In this document: in pieces, positions 48,487 to 57,519 of the stretch
Layout: each line of letters opens with the position of its first letter
How positions within the stretch are numbered: the stretch's first letter is position 1
The notes under the pieces: generated by a model
Database searches by the model: none
What the model saw: the letters and a program-made list of their open reading frames with translations, nothing else
What the model was told of the DNA's origin: nothing
Assembly (NCBI RefSeq): GCF_030348765.1
Contig: NZ_JAUCEU010000007.1
Location: 1,420,501 to 1,484,500 of the forward strand
DNA from: Neobacillus sp. CF12
Lineage (GTDB): Bacteria > Bacillota > Bacilli > Bacillales > Cytobacillaceae
Direction of reading: 5' to 3'
DNA length: 64,000 nt
Position numbers and translations under genes: made by a program

Positions 48487-48505
48487 CTAACCTTGCACTA
48501 TTAAT

Positions 48506-48634
48506 TTAAAAACTATTGAGTTTTTGTTTATTGTGTATTTCACTAACTAATAGATCGATAAAGTCTTGTTGCAGGTTTAGTTCAATAGCTCTATATAATA
48601 CTTCCAGCAAATGTTCAATTTGAAGATTTTGCAT
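48506..48634 (-). CDS. sda: Sda-like sporulation histidine-kinase inhibitor, 42 aa
   Basis: A 42-residue peptide with the pattern of Sda: LLEVLYRAIELNLQQDFIDLLVSEI matches the family's two-helix hairpin (LLxxxYxKAxELxLxxxFIxLLxxEI). In B. subtilis Sda binds the sporulation kinase KinA and blocks its autophosphorylation. The ATG has AGTAGGTG eight bases ahead. The gene begins 24 bp behind the rhaEW stop codon, and a terminator lies behind it, so it should be transcribed with rhaEW. It lacks the basic C-terminal RR segment seen in classic Sda. Whether it still inhibits a kinase is not known. Confidence 0.75.
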   Translation of the reverse strand: MQNLQIEHLLEVLYRAIELNLQQDFIDLLVSEIHNKQKLNSF

Positions 48635-48657
48635 CGTTTATTCACCTACTAACAATT

Positions 48658-50727
48658 TTATCTTGTAAATGCTGCCGGTACACCACCATCAACCGTTAAC
48701 ATACAACCAGTTGTTTTTTCAGATTTTGAAGAAGCAAAGAATGCGATAGATTCAGCAATATCTGATGGGTAGATATTGACTAGTAGTGTAGTACGCTTAC
48801 GGTAGTGGTCTTCTAATTGATCAGGATGGATTCCGTACGCTGCCGCACGTTCTTCACGCCAGTTTGATCCCCAAATTGCAGACCCTTGAAGAACTGCATC
48901 AGGAAGAACAGAGTTTACACGAATTCCGAATTCGCCGCCTTCTGCTGCAATACATCTTGCTAAGTGTGTTTCAAGTGCTTTTACAGAGCTGTAAGCTGCG
49001 GCATTTTTACCTGCGTAAACAGAGTTTTTCGAGCCAATAAATACCATGTTACCGCCAATGCCTTGGCCCTTCATTTGCTTGAATGCTTCGCGGGCAACTA
49101 AGAAATAGCCTGTTCCTAACACATTCATGTTTAAGTTCCACTCTTTAAGAGAAGTCTCATCAAATGGACTAGATGTAGCAAGACCTGCATTGTTAACGAT
49201 AATGTCTGCACCACCATAAGTAAGAGCCGTTTGATCAAATGCAGCTTGTACTTGCTCTTCGCTTGTAACATCCATCTTCACAGCAAGGGCACGGTTAGCA
49301 CCGTATTGCTCGTTAATTTCTGCTGCTACTTTTTCTGCACCTTCAAGATTTAAATCTGCCAATACAACGTGTGCGCCTTCAGATACGAGACGACGTGCTG
49401 TTGCACTACCGATTCCGCCTGCACCACCAGTGATAAATGCTACTTTTCTAGAAAATTCAGCCTCAGCCGGAGCAAGAGTCAATTTGTATAATTCTAATGG
49501 CCAGTATTCCACGTTGTAGGATTCGTTTTCACTTAGAGAAACAAAGTTTCCTAGTGTTGTAGAACCTTTCATAACCGCAATCGCACGGTGGTATAAAGCA
49601 CCACTTACTCTAGAATTATTTACATCCTTACCTGTATTCACCATACCTAATCCAGGGATAAGGATTACACGTGGAGCGGGTTCAAACATTTTGTCGCCTT
49701 CATTTTTATTACGGTCAAAGTATGCTTTGTATCCTTCTTTGAAGCTAGCAATACCCTCTTTAACACTTGCAATTAGTGTGTCAACATCTTTTGTTTGTGG
49801 ATCCCAATTGATGTAAAGTGGAACCATTTTTGTATGAACTAAGTGGTCAGGACATGCTGCTCCGATTTGTGAAAGCTCAGGTGCTGCATAGCTGTTAACA
49901 AATTGAAGTACATCTTCGCCACGATCGTAAGTTAAAAGCATTTTCTTTTCTTCACTTACCGCACCACGGATGATTGGCATTACTTTTGCTAGAATGCTGT
50001 TTGCTTCTTCATCAGAAAGAGTTTCATATTTTTGACCACCAAAAGCTGTTTCTTCATTTACTCGATCATTAATATATTGTTCTGCTTCATTGATAATTTC
50101 GATAGTTTTTGCATAAGACTCTTCTGAGGTTTCTCCCCACGTTACAAGTCCGTGTTTTTCCATTAATACAAGTTCTGCATTTGGATTGTTTCTTACACCT
50201 TCAGCGATCATTTTTGAAAGGGTGAAGCCTGGGCGTACATATGGAACCCAAACAAAACGATTTCCAAAAATTTCTTCAGCAAGCTGTTTACCGTTATCTG
50301 CACAGCAAAGGCTAATAATTGCGTCTGGATGTGTATGGTCTACATGCTTAAATGGTAAGAAAGCATGTAATAACGTTTCAATTGAAGCTCTTGGATGTTT
50401 ACTGTCAATCATACAATGTGAAAGATATGCAACCATATCTTCATCTGTCATTTCATCACGTTCAAATAATGGGCGAATATCTTCTAAATTAAGACCAGTA
50501 AAGTTATGAGCCTTCATTGTTGCTAAATCTGAACCGCTTCCCTTTACCCACATAACTTCAATATCTCGTCCGCGGAAATCTTTTTCTGTAGTTTTCATAG
50601 AAGTGTTGCCGCCACCCCAGTTACATACGGCACGATCTGAACCAATTAAGTTGGAACGATACACTAATTCTTCTACCCCTTTTGTTACTTGTGAAGCTGT
50701 TTCACTTTCCCAGTAATTCTTTACCAT
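48658..50727 (-). CDS. rhaEW: Bifunctional rhamnulose-1-phosphate aldolase / L-lactaldehyde dehydrogenase
   Basis: A 689-residue fusion. The N-terminal part (about 1-430) is a class II aldolase/adducin-type domain with HTHPDAIISL (zinc His) and EKHGLVTWGE; it splits L-rhamnulose-1-phosphate. The C-terminal part (about 430-689) is an SDR with TGGAGGIGSA, NNAGLATS and YSSVKA, oxidising L-lactaldehyde to L-lactate with NAD. Both activities were described for the Bacillus protein RhaEW (YuxG). It lies behind a promoter almost the same as that of lutA and is followed by an sda-like gene. Confidence 0.93.
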   Translation of the reverse strand: MVKNYWESETASQVTKGVEELVYRSNLIGSDRAVCNWGGGNTSMKTTEKDFRGRDIEVMWVKGSGSDLATMKAHNFTGLNLEDIRPLFERDEMTDEDMVAYLSHCMIDSKHPRASIETLLHAFLPFKHVDHTHPDAIISLCCADNGKQLAEEIFGNRFVWVPYVRPGFTLSKMIAEGVRNNPNAELVLMEKHGLVTWGETSEESYAKTIEIINEAEQYINDRVNEETAFGGQKYETLSDEEANSILAKVMPIIRGAVSEEKKMLLTYDRGEDVLQFVNSYAAPELSQIGAACPDHLVHTKMVPLYINWDPQTKDVDTLIASVKEGIASFKEGYKAYFDRNKNEGDKMFEPAPRVILIPGLGMVNTGKDVNNSRVSGALYHRAIAVMKGSTTLGNFVSLSENESYNVEYWPLELYKLTLAPAEAEFSRKVAFITGGAGGIGSATARRLVSEGAHVVLADLNLEGAEKVAAEINEQYGANRALAVKMDVTSEEQVQAAFDQTALTYGGADIIVNNAGLATSSPFDETSLKEWNLNMNVLGTGYFLVAREAFKQMKGQGIGGNMVFIGSKNSVYAGKNAAAYSSVKALETHLARCIAAEGGEFGIRVNSVLPDAVLQGSAIWGSNWREERAAAYGIHPDQLEDHYRKRTTLLVNIYPSDIAESIAFFASSKSEKTTGCMLTVDGGVPAAFTR

Positions 50728-50769
50728 TTAAAAATCCCCCGTTTGTATGTTTGTTAACTTCTGTAACTT

Positions 50770-50798
50770 ATTATAATATACTTTTGTTTATTTTTGAA
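50770..50798 (-). promoter_or_regulatory. Promoter of rhaEW with RhaR-like repeats
   Basis: On the minus strand TTCAAA (plus 50793-50798), 17 bases, TATAAT (plus 50770-50775). The spacer holds AATAAACAAAAG, and a second T-rich copy lies at 50812-50832 on the plus strand. It matches the lutA promoter in the boxes, the 17-base spacing and most spacer bases. Confidence 0.65.
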
Positions 50799-50860
50799 TA
50801 CCTAAATTAATATTTGTTTATATTTGTTTTTTAATTTGGTTATTTTTGATTAAATGTAAA

Positions 50861-50885
50861 AATCCACCCCATACCGAGGTGGATT
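50861..50885 (-). terminator. Terminator after lutC
   Basis: AATCCACC (50861-50868) and GGTGGATT (50878-50885) with TTTACATTTAATC following on the minus strand. Confidence 0.75.
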
Positions 50886-50891
50886 ATCAAA

Positions 50892-51611
50892 TTAAAGATC
50901 ATCGATTACTATATATGAAGCCTTTACCGGTCCGTGAACTCCAACAACAAGGTTTAACTCAATATCTGCGGAATTGCTTGGTCCTGTAATGAAATTGATG
51001 CATGATGCTACATGACCAGTTTTCTGATGAATCTCACGCATTTTTTGCGCAGCTTGAGTCATTCTTGGCACAAGTGTACTTTTAGGGATTAACGCAATAT
51101 AGGTGGCAGGTAAAAAGCTCACGGTTCTCCCTTTATCTTCATCGCTAAACAATACAACCGTTCCTGATTCTGCCAATGTGATTTCACTAATGGTAATGCC
51201 CACATTTGCATTTTCCGCTTTTGTAATGTTTTCTGAACCCTTTGTATGGTCCCATTCATAAACTTCAATATCTTGACTTGGCCAATCTGAGTTCATTAAC
51301 GAATCAAGACCCCATTTTGAAAACCGCTCATCCTTCCAAGTCACGACGGGTCCCCCGCCATAATCCGCTACAACCTTGTTAAGGGTTTTTGGCAATACTT
51401 TAAGGTTAGTTGTGTAAAGGGTGGTATGGATTTTTTTACACTGCTCCGTTAAAACTTCTAGTAACTCATCCTGGGTAGCGCCCTTTAACACTTCGTCCTG
51501 TGGCCTGAATTTCCAGTTTGGTCTTTGTACCGGTTTAGAAATACGAGGTCGACCTAGCTGGCTGGCAATCTGATTTAAAAATGAGTCTCGATTTTGGATT
51601 GTACCAGTCAT
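50892..51611 (-). CDS. lutC: L-lactate utilisation protein LutC (LUD domain)
   Basis: A 239-residue LUD-domain protein, one of three cytoplasmic parts of the LutABC system that oxidises L-lactate to pyruvate. Segments are VGITISEITLAESGTVVLFSDEDKGR, IALIPKSTLVPRM and SNSADIELNLVVGVHGPVKASYIVIDDL. It starts two bases behind the lutB stop codon, so translation is coupled. A terminator follows. Confidence 0.93.
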   Translation of the reverse strand: MTGTIQNRDSFLNQIASQLGRPRISKPVQRPNWKFRPQDEVLKGATQDELLEVLTEQCKKIHTTLYTTNLKVLPKTLNKVVADYGGGPVVTWKDERFSKWGLDSLMNSDWPSQDIEVYEWDHTKGSENITKAENANVGITISEITLAESGTVVLFSDEDKGRTVSFLPATYIALIPKSTLVPRMTQAAQKMREIHQKTGHVASCINFITGPSNSADIELNLVVGVHGPVKASYIVIDDL

Positions 51612-51613
51612 TG

Positions 51614-53038
51614 TTATTTACCTCCTTTTTCTCGGTTTTTAAACCAATCTCTGAATCTCTCTTTGTTTGGTGCTGGAAATTCCCTGATTTCAGTCCATGC
51701 CTTTAGTGGCCCAGGACCCTTTGATATCTTGTCCCCAGTTGTAAATGGATTCATCGCTGTTGGGGCAAGTTTTGAACCAATTTTATAAAAGAGAGGCGAA
51801 GCGGCTCCTAACCCAAACGCCTTCATTGCCAACTTTTCGGAAATAGGTGCCTTTCCTTCCTTTTCCACAATCACTTCTCTATGCTTATGAAGCAGGTTAT
51901 GCAGAGGTATTTTTACCGGACACACTTCCGTACAGGCACCGCAAAGCGTTGATGCATATGGAAGTTCTTTGTATTCATCATAGCCGCCTAGTAATGGAGA
52001 GAGAACTGCCCCAATTGGTCCTGCATAAATAGAGCCATAGGAATGTCCACCAACATGGCGATAGACAGGACATACATTTACGCATGCAGCACAGCGAATA
52101 CACTGCAAGACGGATTGGAATTCTCCTCCAAGGATCTTGGAACGTCCATTGTCAACGATGACTAAGTGGAATTCCTCTGGACCGTCAGCATCTAATTCTT
52201 CTTTTGGTCCTGTAAGGACCGTAATGTAACTCGTTAATTTCTGTCCAACAGCACTTCTTGTTAAAAGTGAAACCAAAACTTCCATTTCTTCAAAGGTAGG
52301 AACGATTCGTTCCATCCCCATTACGGTTATTTGTGTTTTTGGTAGGGCTGTCACTAAATCGGCATTTCCTTCATTCGTAACTAAACTAAACGAACCAGTT
52401 TCTGCTACTGCAAAATTACACCCGGTAATACCAATATCAGCTGACAGGTATTCTTGGCGCAGCATTTCCCGTGCGTGCCAAGCCAATTCTTCGGGCTTGG
52501 AGGTTTTTGTGTAGCCAAGTTTATCAGTAAAAACATCGCGGATTTGCTCTTTGTTTTTATGTAGCGCAGGTACTACGATATGTGACGGTGGATCATGATC
52601 ATCCACTTGGAGAATGTATTCACCAAGGTCTGTTTCAATAACCTCACAACCCTCTTGCTCCAAGGCTGCATTTAAACTGATTTCCTCCGTTACCATCGAT
52701 TTCGACTTTACTATTTTTTTGGCGTTTTTCTGACGGGCAATTCCACGAATATATTCATTTGCTTCTTCTTTGGTTTGGGCGAAAAATACATGCCCTCCGC
52801 GCTTCGCGACATTCTCACTTAATTGTTCTAAATAATAATCTAAGTTTTCGAGAACATGCTGGCGGATTTCCTCCCCATGTGAGCGCCAATCCTCCCAGTT
52901 TCCAAGTTCTTCAGTTGCAAGGCGTCTTTTTACACCCATCCCATCCTGAGCACCAGAAACAGCACCACGCATAAAATCGTCATGAATCCCCTTGTCGACA
53001 CGTTCCTTAAATTGTTCATTGCCTATTTTCATGGCCAT
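51614..53038 (-). CDS. lutB: L-lactate utilisation iron-sulfur protein LutB
   Basis: A 474-residue protein with an N-terminal LUD domain ([22 protein letters not shown]) and two 4Fe-4S cluster motifs ([16 protein letters not shown] about 314-330 and [15 protein letters not shown] about 360-375). It pairs with LutA and LutC. The start [14 protein letters not shown] matches B. subtilis LutB, and GGGTGAAT lies ahead. It is separated from lutA by a 265-bp gap that holds a 52-bp repeat array, unusual for lutABC. Confidence 0.94.
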   Translation of the reverse strand: MAMKIGNEQFKERVDKGIHDDFMRGAVSGAQDGMGVKRRLATEELGNWEDWRSHGEEIRQHVLENLDYYLEQLSENVAKRGGHVFFAQTKEEANEYIRGIARQKNAKKIVKSKSMVTEEISLNAALEQEGCEVIETDLGEYILQVDDHDPPSHIVVPALHKNKEQIRDVFTDKLGYTKTSKPEELAWHAREMLRQEYLSADIGITGCNFAVAETGSFSLVTNEGNADLVTALPKTQITVMGMERIVPTFEEMEVLVSLLTRSAVGQKLTSYITVLTGPKEELDADGPEEFHLVIVDNGRSKILGGEFQSVLQCIRCAACVNVCPVYRHVGGHSYGSIYAGPIGAVLSPLLGGYDEYKELPYASTLCGACTEVCPVKIPLHNLLHKHREVIVEKEGKAPISEKLAMKAFGLGAASPLFYKIGSKLAPTAMNPFTTGDKISKGPGPLKAWTEIREFPAPNKERFRDWFKNREKGGK

Positions 53039-53100
53039 CCGTTATTCACCCATCCTTCTTATAGAAGCCTTTGGTTATTGTGTGGCCTTATTACTCTATG

Positions 53101-53256
53101 TGACCACTTATTTGATTTTTTGGTTATTTTGGTCATCATGAGCCTCTTATGGTGACCACTTTTTCATTTTTCCCTCGGTTTTGGACACCATGAGCCTCCT
53201 ATGTTGACCACTTTTTCGTATTTCCAACAATTTCGGTCATCATGAACGCTCAATTA
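53101..53256. repeat. Tandem repeat array between lutA and lutB, three units with a 52-bp period
   Basis: Units begin with TGACCACT at 53101, 53153 and 53205; a degenerate half unit precedes them from about 53070. Each junction reads TGGTCATCAT, a 9-nt loop, ATGGTGACCA (clearest at 53131-53160), an imperfect hairpin. The sequence differs from the array at 21.7 kb, but the period is the same. No coding potential. Confidence 0.88.
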
Positions 53257-53303
53257 GTTCATCTTTATCGAAATTCACCATCATACTGGTATCTTGCACA
53301 TTT

Positions 53304-54020
53304 TTATCGATTATTCAATACCTCAGCAATATGCATAACCTTTATCGGTTTGCCTTTTCTATCAATACGTCCACCGATATTCATCAGACAGCCGGCGTCA
53401 GCCCCAATCAAATAATCCGCACCTGTATCTTCAACATGGCAAACTTTTTCATCTACCATTTGCTCTGATATCTGCGCCATTTTTACAGAGAAAGTACCAC
53501 CAAATCCACAGCATTGCTCTTTTCCAGGCAACTCCGTAAATTTTAACCCTTTTACATTTTTCAGAAGAGTCATAGGAGCTTCTTTTACCCCTAATAATCT
53601 CGTCATATGGCATGAGGTGTGGTAGGTGGCATGTCCTTCTAATTTTGCCCCAACATCTTCAACATTTAATACCTCAACTATAAATTGGGTAAGTTCGTAT
53701 GTTTTTTCTGCTAATTTCTTTGCTTTTGGTTCCCAAACTGGATCTCCTTTAAATACATGAGGGTATTCATGGAACATATAAGCACATGAGCCAGATGGTG
53801 ACACCACATATTCTGCATCCACAAAGGTATCAATCATCTTCTTCATGGCGTCTTTGGCATCTTTCGTGTAACCACTATTATAAGCCGGCTGCCCGCAGCA
53901 AACTTGTGATTCTGGAAATTCAATCTCACAACCAAGTCTTTCCAGCAACTCTACTGTTGCTTTGCCAACATTACTTTGAAACATATCTACCAAGCATGTT
54001 GCAAATAAACTAACTTTCAT
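53304..54020 (-). CDS. lutA: L-lactate utilisation protein LutA (CCG domains)
   Basis: A 238-residue protein with two cysteine-rich CCG domains ([16 protein letters not shown] about 40-55 and [12 protein letters not shown] about 170-182), which bind iron-sulfur clusters in this family. The start MKVSLFATC has GGGG nine bases ahead and the length matches B. subtilis LutA. It is first in the lut operon and has a promoter almost identical to the one at rhaEW. Confidence 0.94.
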   Translation of the reverse strand: MKVSLFATCLVDMFQSNVGKATVELLERLGCEIEFPESQVCCGQPAYNSGYTKDAKDAMKKMIDTFVDAEYVVSPSGSCAYMFHEYPHVFKGDPVWEPKAKKLAEKTYELTQFIVEVLNVEDVGAKLEGHATYHTSCHMTRLLGVKEAPMTLLKNVKGLKFTELPGKEQCCGFGGTFSVKMAQISEQMVDEKVCHVEDTGADYLIGADAGCLMNIGGRIDRKGKPIKVMHIAEVLNNR

Positions 54021-54072
54021 CTTTTCCATCCCCTTGGCTATATTGGAACTAACTTTTATTTGCTTTTGTTTT

Positions 54073-54101
54073 ATTATAATATATGTTTGTTTGTTTTTGA
54101 A
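54073..54101 (-). promoter_or_regulatory. Promoter of lutA with RhaR-like repeats
   Basis: On the minus strand TTCAAA (plus 54096-54101), 17 bases, TATAAT (plus 54073-54078), with AACAAACAAACATATAT in the spacer. Boxes, spacing and most spacer bases match the rhaEW promoter. Confidence 0.65.
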
Positions 54102-54148
54102 AGATAAATAAAGAAAATTAATCGTGAATAAAATTTACCATAAAAAAA

Positions 54149-54174
54149 CCGTACCAGCAAAAATCGCTGTACGG
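54149..54174 (-). terminator. Terminator after the FGGY kinase operon
   Basis: CCGTA (54149-54153) with TACGG (54170-54174) and inner CAGC/GCTG pairing; TTTTTTTATGG follows on the minus strand. Confidence 0.8.
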
Positions 54175-54203
54175 CATTAGGTGAAGGACACTGGCACCAC
54201 TAT

Positions 54204-55694
54204 TTATGAAACTACTATACTCTTAATTGTCTCTTTCCAACCATCAAGATATTTATTTCGAAGATTCTTAGGCATTAAAGGTTGGTATACATCATGATTG
54301 GGATTTAGGGTGTTGATTTCCTCTATAGACTTCCAAATCCCCACTCCTAATCCTGCTAAATAGGCAGAACCCATGGAAGATAATTCAGATACTTGTGATG
54401 CACTAATATCTATACCTAACATATCTGCCTGAAATTGCATGAGGAATTGGTTACTCGTTGCTCCCCCATCTACATTTACCTTCTTAATCGGGATATTGCT
54501 TTCATTTACCAGCAATTCAATACAATCGTTAACCTGGTAAGCAATACTTTCTAAACCCGCCCGGACAATATGTGCTTTTCCTGTGTTACGACTCATTCCA
54601 ATAATTGCTGCACGGGTATAAGGGCTCCAGTACGGTGCGCCAAGACCTACAAAGGCTGGAACAAGATAAACTCCTTCATTATCCTGTATCGACGTTGCCA
54701 GTTTTTCAACTTCACTCATATCATCAATTAATTCAAGTTGATCTTTAATCCACTTAATGACATCACCCGTACAATGAATAATACCTTCAAGGGCATAATC
54801 CACCCGACCATCTATTCCCCATGCGATCGAGGTTACCAACCCATTCTGAGACTTCACCAATTCACCAGTATGCATCATAACCGAAGTTCCAGTCCCATAT
54901 GTAGCTTTGGCCATCCCTGGTTCGAAGCATTTTTGACCAAATAATGCACCCTGTGAATCTCCAATAACGCCAGATATCACCAAATCCCTAAAAGGAAGAT
55001 TTTCATCTTTCGTGACACCAAAACTATCATTTGAGCTTTTAACTTCCGGGAGCATGGAACTTGGGATTTCAAATAGATCCAATAATTCCTGATCCCACCC
55101 AAGGGAATGAATATTAAACAAAAGAGTTCTGCTTGCATTGGTGTAATCGGTGGCATGAACCATACCGCCAGTAAGATTCCAAATAAGCCAGGAATCAATC
55201 GTTCCAACTAACAGTTTGCCCTCCCACGCTTTCTCCTTAACGCCCTCGACATGATCAAAAATCCATTTAATTTTAGAAGCAGAGAAATATGGATCTGCCG
55301 TTAGCCCGGTTTTAGCATGGATCATATTTTCATAACCGTTTTCTTTTAGCGCTTTACAACTATCCGATGTTCTTCGGCATTGCCAAACGATAGCATTATA
55401 AACCGGAATCCCTGTTTCTTTATCCCAGACAACAATGGTTTCTCTTTGGTTCGTAATTGCTAAAACAGCAAGATTTTCGTCTGAAATTTCAGCAGTTTGA
55501 ACAACTTCATTCAAAAGTTTCTTAACGTTTTCATAGATTTCGACTGGATCATGTTCAACCCATCCTGCTTGTGGGTAATATTGTTTATGACTCAATCCAC
55601 TCTTTTGAAAAATTTGGCCTTTCGAGTTAACAACTAATGCCTTTGTTCCAGAGGTACTTTGATCAAGCGCGAGAATATATCTCTCTTCATTCAT
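54204..55694 (-). CDS. FGGY-family carbohydrate kinase (glycerol-kinase-like)
   Basis: A 496-residue sugar kinase. LALDQSTSGTKALVV is the phosphate-binding loop, GWVEHDPVEIYENV and AITNQRETIVVWDKETG resemble glycerol kinases, and the C-terminus has VDGGATSNQFLMQFQADML. Glycerol kinases read VWQDRRT; this protein reads VWQCRRT, so the substrate may differ. The gene is last in an operon of a fucose-isomerase-like protein and split transketolase, where a ketose such as apulose or xylulose fits better than glycerol. It overlaps the transketolase gene's surroundings with a 9-bp gap. Confidence 0.82.
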   Translation of the reverse strand: MNEERYILALDQSTSGTKALVVNSKGQIFQKSGLSHKQYYPQAGWVEHDPVEIYENVKKLLNEVVQTAEISDENLAVLAITNQRETIVVWDKETGIPVYNAIVWQCRRTSDSCKALKENGYENMIHAKTGLTADPYFSASKIKWIFDHVEGVKEKAWEGKLLVGTIDSWLIWNLTGGMVHATDYTNASRTLLFNIHSLGWDQELLDLFEIPSSMLPEVKSSNDSFGVTKDENLPFRDLVISGVIGDSQGALFGQKCFEPGMAKATYGTGTSVMMHTGELVKSQNGLVTSIAWGIDGRVDYALEGIIHCTGDVIKWIKDQLELIDDMSEVEKLATSIQDNEGVYLVPAFVGLGAPYWSPYTRAAIIGMSRNTGKAHIVRAGLESIAYQVNDCIELLVNESNIPIKKVNVDGGATSNQFLMQFQADMLGIDISASQVSELSSMGSAYLAGLGVGIWKSIEEINTLNPNHDVYQPLMPKNLRNKYLDGWKETIKSIVVS

Positions 55695-55703
55695 GCTGAC
55701 ACC

Positions 55704-56672
55704 TCATTCATTACGAAGCATTTGCTCAGCAATTTTCTTCACATTATCAACACTTAAACCATAATGATTAAATACTTCTGCTGTTTTTCCCGCTACTGCT
55801 GGTTCATCTGGAAGACCAAGGATTTTTACTGGAATCGGATGATTTTGTGAAACCACTTCAGCCACAGCTGATCCCAAACCACCATAAATACTATGTTCTT
55901 CTATCGTGATAATACCGCCTGTTTCATGTGCTGCTTTGATTATTGCACCTTCATCCAAAGGTTTAATTGTATGCATGTTGAGGACTCTGCAGCTAATCCC
56001 CTCATGTTTTAACGCTTCGGCTGTATCTATGGCAATCCTTACCGTCTCCCCTGTTGCAATAATGGTGATATCTTTGCCATCATTCATGGTCACAGCTTTA
56101 CCAATTTCAAAGGGATAATCCTCAGAAACATATGAATCTTGTACTGGATTACGCCCAATCCGAAGGTATACAGGTCTATCATATTGCACCAATGCTTCTA
56201 TCATTTTTTTCGCTTCATGGCGATCAGCAGGCATCATCACATCTAAACCAGGAATGGCACGAGTCACCGCCAGATCCTGTAGTGAATGGTGAGACATACC
56301 GAGGGCACCATAGCTTACACCACCGCTAATCCCAATTAATTTTACATTTGTATTCGAATAGGCAACATCCACTTTAATTTGCTCTATGCTCCGCATACTC
56401 AAAAAGCAAGCAGGTGAGGCAACAAATGGTTTTTTACCGGAAGCAGCTAATCCTGCCGCAATGCCAACAAGATTTTGCTCAGCAATCCCTACTTCTACGA
56501 TTTGGTTTGGTAGTTCCTTCCCAAAATCCACCATTGAAGCTGAACCACGTGAATCACTCGTTAAAACTAAAATATCTCTATTATCTTTAGCGAGATTTAA
56601 TAAGGATTCACTAATAACTTGTCGGTTAGCAACCTTATTAACTCCTGGAATATTTAAGGCAACATTACTCAT
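55704..56672 (-). CDS. Transketolase, C-terminal subunit (split type)
   Basis: A 322-residue protein with the pyrimidine-binding and C-terminal domains of transketolase: EVGIAEQNLVGIAAGLAASG (catalytic Glu of the AEQ motif), ISGGVSYGALGMSHHSLQDLAVTRAIPGLDVMMPAD, and IEEHSIYGGLGSAVAEVV. It starts four bases inside the upstream subunit's stop, so the two subunits are coupled. Together they make the active enzyme. Split transketolases are common in pathways outside the main pentose cycle. Confidence 0.88.
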   Translation of the reverse strand: MSNVALNIPGVNKVANRQVISESLLNLAKDNRDILVLTSDSRGSASMVDFGKELPNQIVEVGIAEQNLVGIAAGLAASGKKPFVASPACFLSMRSIEQIKVDVAYSNTNVKLIGISGGVSYGALGMSHHSLQDLAVTRAIPGLDVMMPADRHEAKKMIEALVQYDRPVYLRIGRNPVQDSYVSEDYPFEIGKAVTMNDGKDITIIATGETVRIAIDTAEALKHEGISCRVLNMHTIKPLDEGAIIKAAHETGGIITIEEHSIYGGLGSAVAEVVSQNHPIPVKILGLPDEPAVAGKTAEVFNHYGLSVDNVKKIAEQMLRNE

Positions 56673-57499
56673 ATAAGCACCTCCAGTTGTTTTGAAAGTT
56701 CATCCATCGCTAATTGGTATTCTTCTTTCGAAGGGACATGGTGATGCCATTTTGCAACATTTTCAGCAAAGGATATTCCCTTTCCTTTTACAGTGTTAGC
56801 AACAATGAGCGTTGGTTTTCCACTTACTCTAGGAGTTTGCTCCAAAACATTCACTAATTCTTCTATGTTATTACCATCTACCTCGACAACGTCCCAACCA
56901 AACGCTCGCCACTTTTCTCCAAATGGTTCAAGAGACATTACATCCTCGGTACAACCAGTAATTTGTAATCTGTTCCGATCGACGATGGCTACTAGATTAT
57001 CTAGTTTGTATTGTGCCCCAGCCATGGCACCTTCCCAGACCGAACCTTCGGCCTGCTCTCCGTCACCCATCAAGGTGTACACTTTATAAGACTTTCCATC
57101 CATTTTAGCAGCCAATGCCATACCAACTGATATCGGCAATCCATGTCCGAGTGCTCCCGTATTCATTTCAACACCCGGCACTTTGTTGTTTGGGTGTCCT
57201 ATTAATCTAGTACCAAATTGAGAAAAGGTTTTTAATTCTTCCTTCGGAAAAAATCCCTTATCTGCTAAAATTGCCCAATACGATTCAACCGAATGCCCTT
57301 TACTTTGAACATAACGATCACGCTCAGCCCATTTAGGATTGTTCGGATCAACATTCATAATATGATAGTAGAGCACCGTTAAAATATCCGTATTCGAAAG
57401 TGAACCCCCTGTATGACCAGTGCCGGCTTCATAAATCATGGTTAATAGATCCATTCGGATTTCAGTTGCTTTTCTTTTTAGAAACTGAATTTCTGCCAT
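56669..57499 (-). CDS. Transketolase, N-terminal subunit (split type)
   Basis: A 276-residue protein with the thiamine diphosphate domain: GHTGGSLSNTDILTVLY, GALGHGLPISVGMALAAK and the TPP motif GDGEQAEGSVWEGAMAGAQYKLDNLVAIVDRN. I start at MAEIQFL, which has GAGGTG six bases ahead; a GTG three codons earlier overlaps that site. It overlaps the C-terminal subunit gene. Confidence 0.88.
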   Translation of the reverse strand: MAEIQFLKRKATEIRMDLLTMIYEAGTGHTGGSLSNTDILTVLYYHIMNVDPNNPKWAERDRYVQSKGHSVESYWAILADKGFFPKEELKTFSQFGTRLIGHPNNKVPGVEMNTGALGHGLPISVGMALAAKMDGKSYKVYTLMGDGEQAEGSVWEGAMAGAQYKLDNLVAIVDRNRLQITGCTEDVMSLEPFGEKWRAFGWDVVEVDGNNIEELVNVLEQTPRVSGKPTLIVANTVKGKGISFAENVAKWHHHVPSKEEYQLAMDELSKQLEVLI

Positions 57500-57519
57500 A
57501 CTTCTCACCTCTTATTATT

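Noticed and set aside
53101..53256. The lut array as a CRISPR array or a coding repeat
   Set aside because: No spacers, no cas genes, and stop codons in the frames across the array.
54204..55694. Calling the FGGY kinase a plain glycerol kinase (glpK)
   Set aside because: No glpF or glpD nearby, a changed VWQDRRT motif, and an operon with isomerase and transketolase argue for a ketose substrate.
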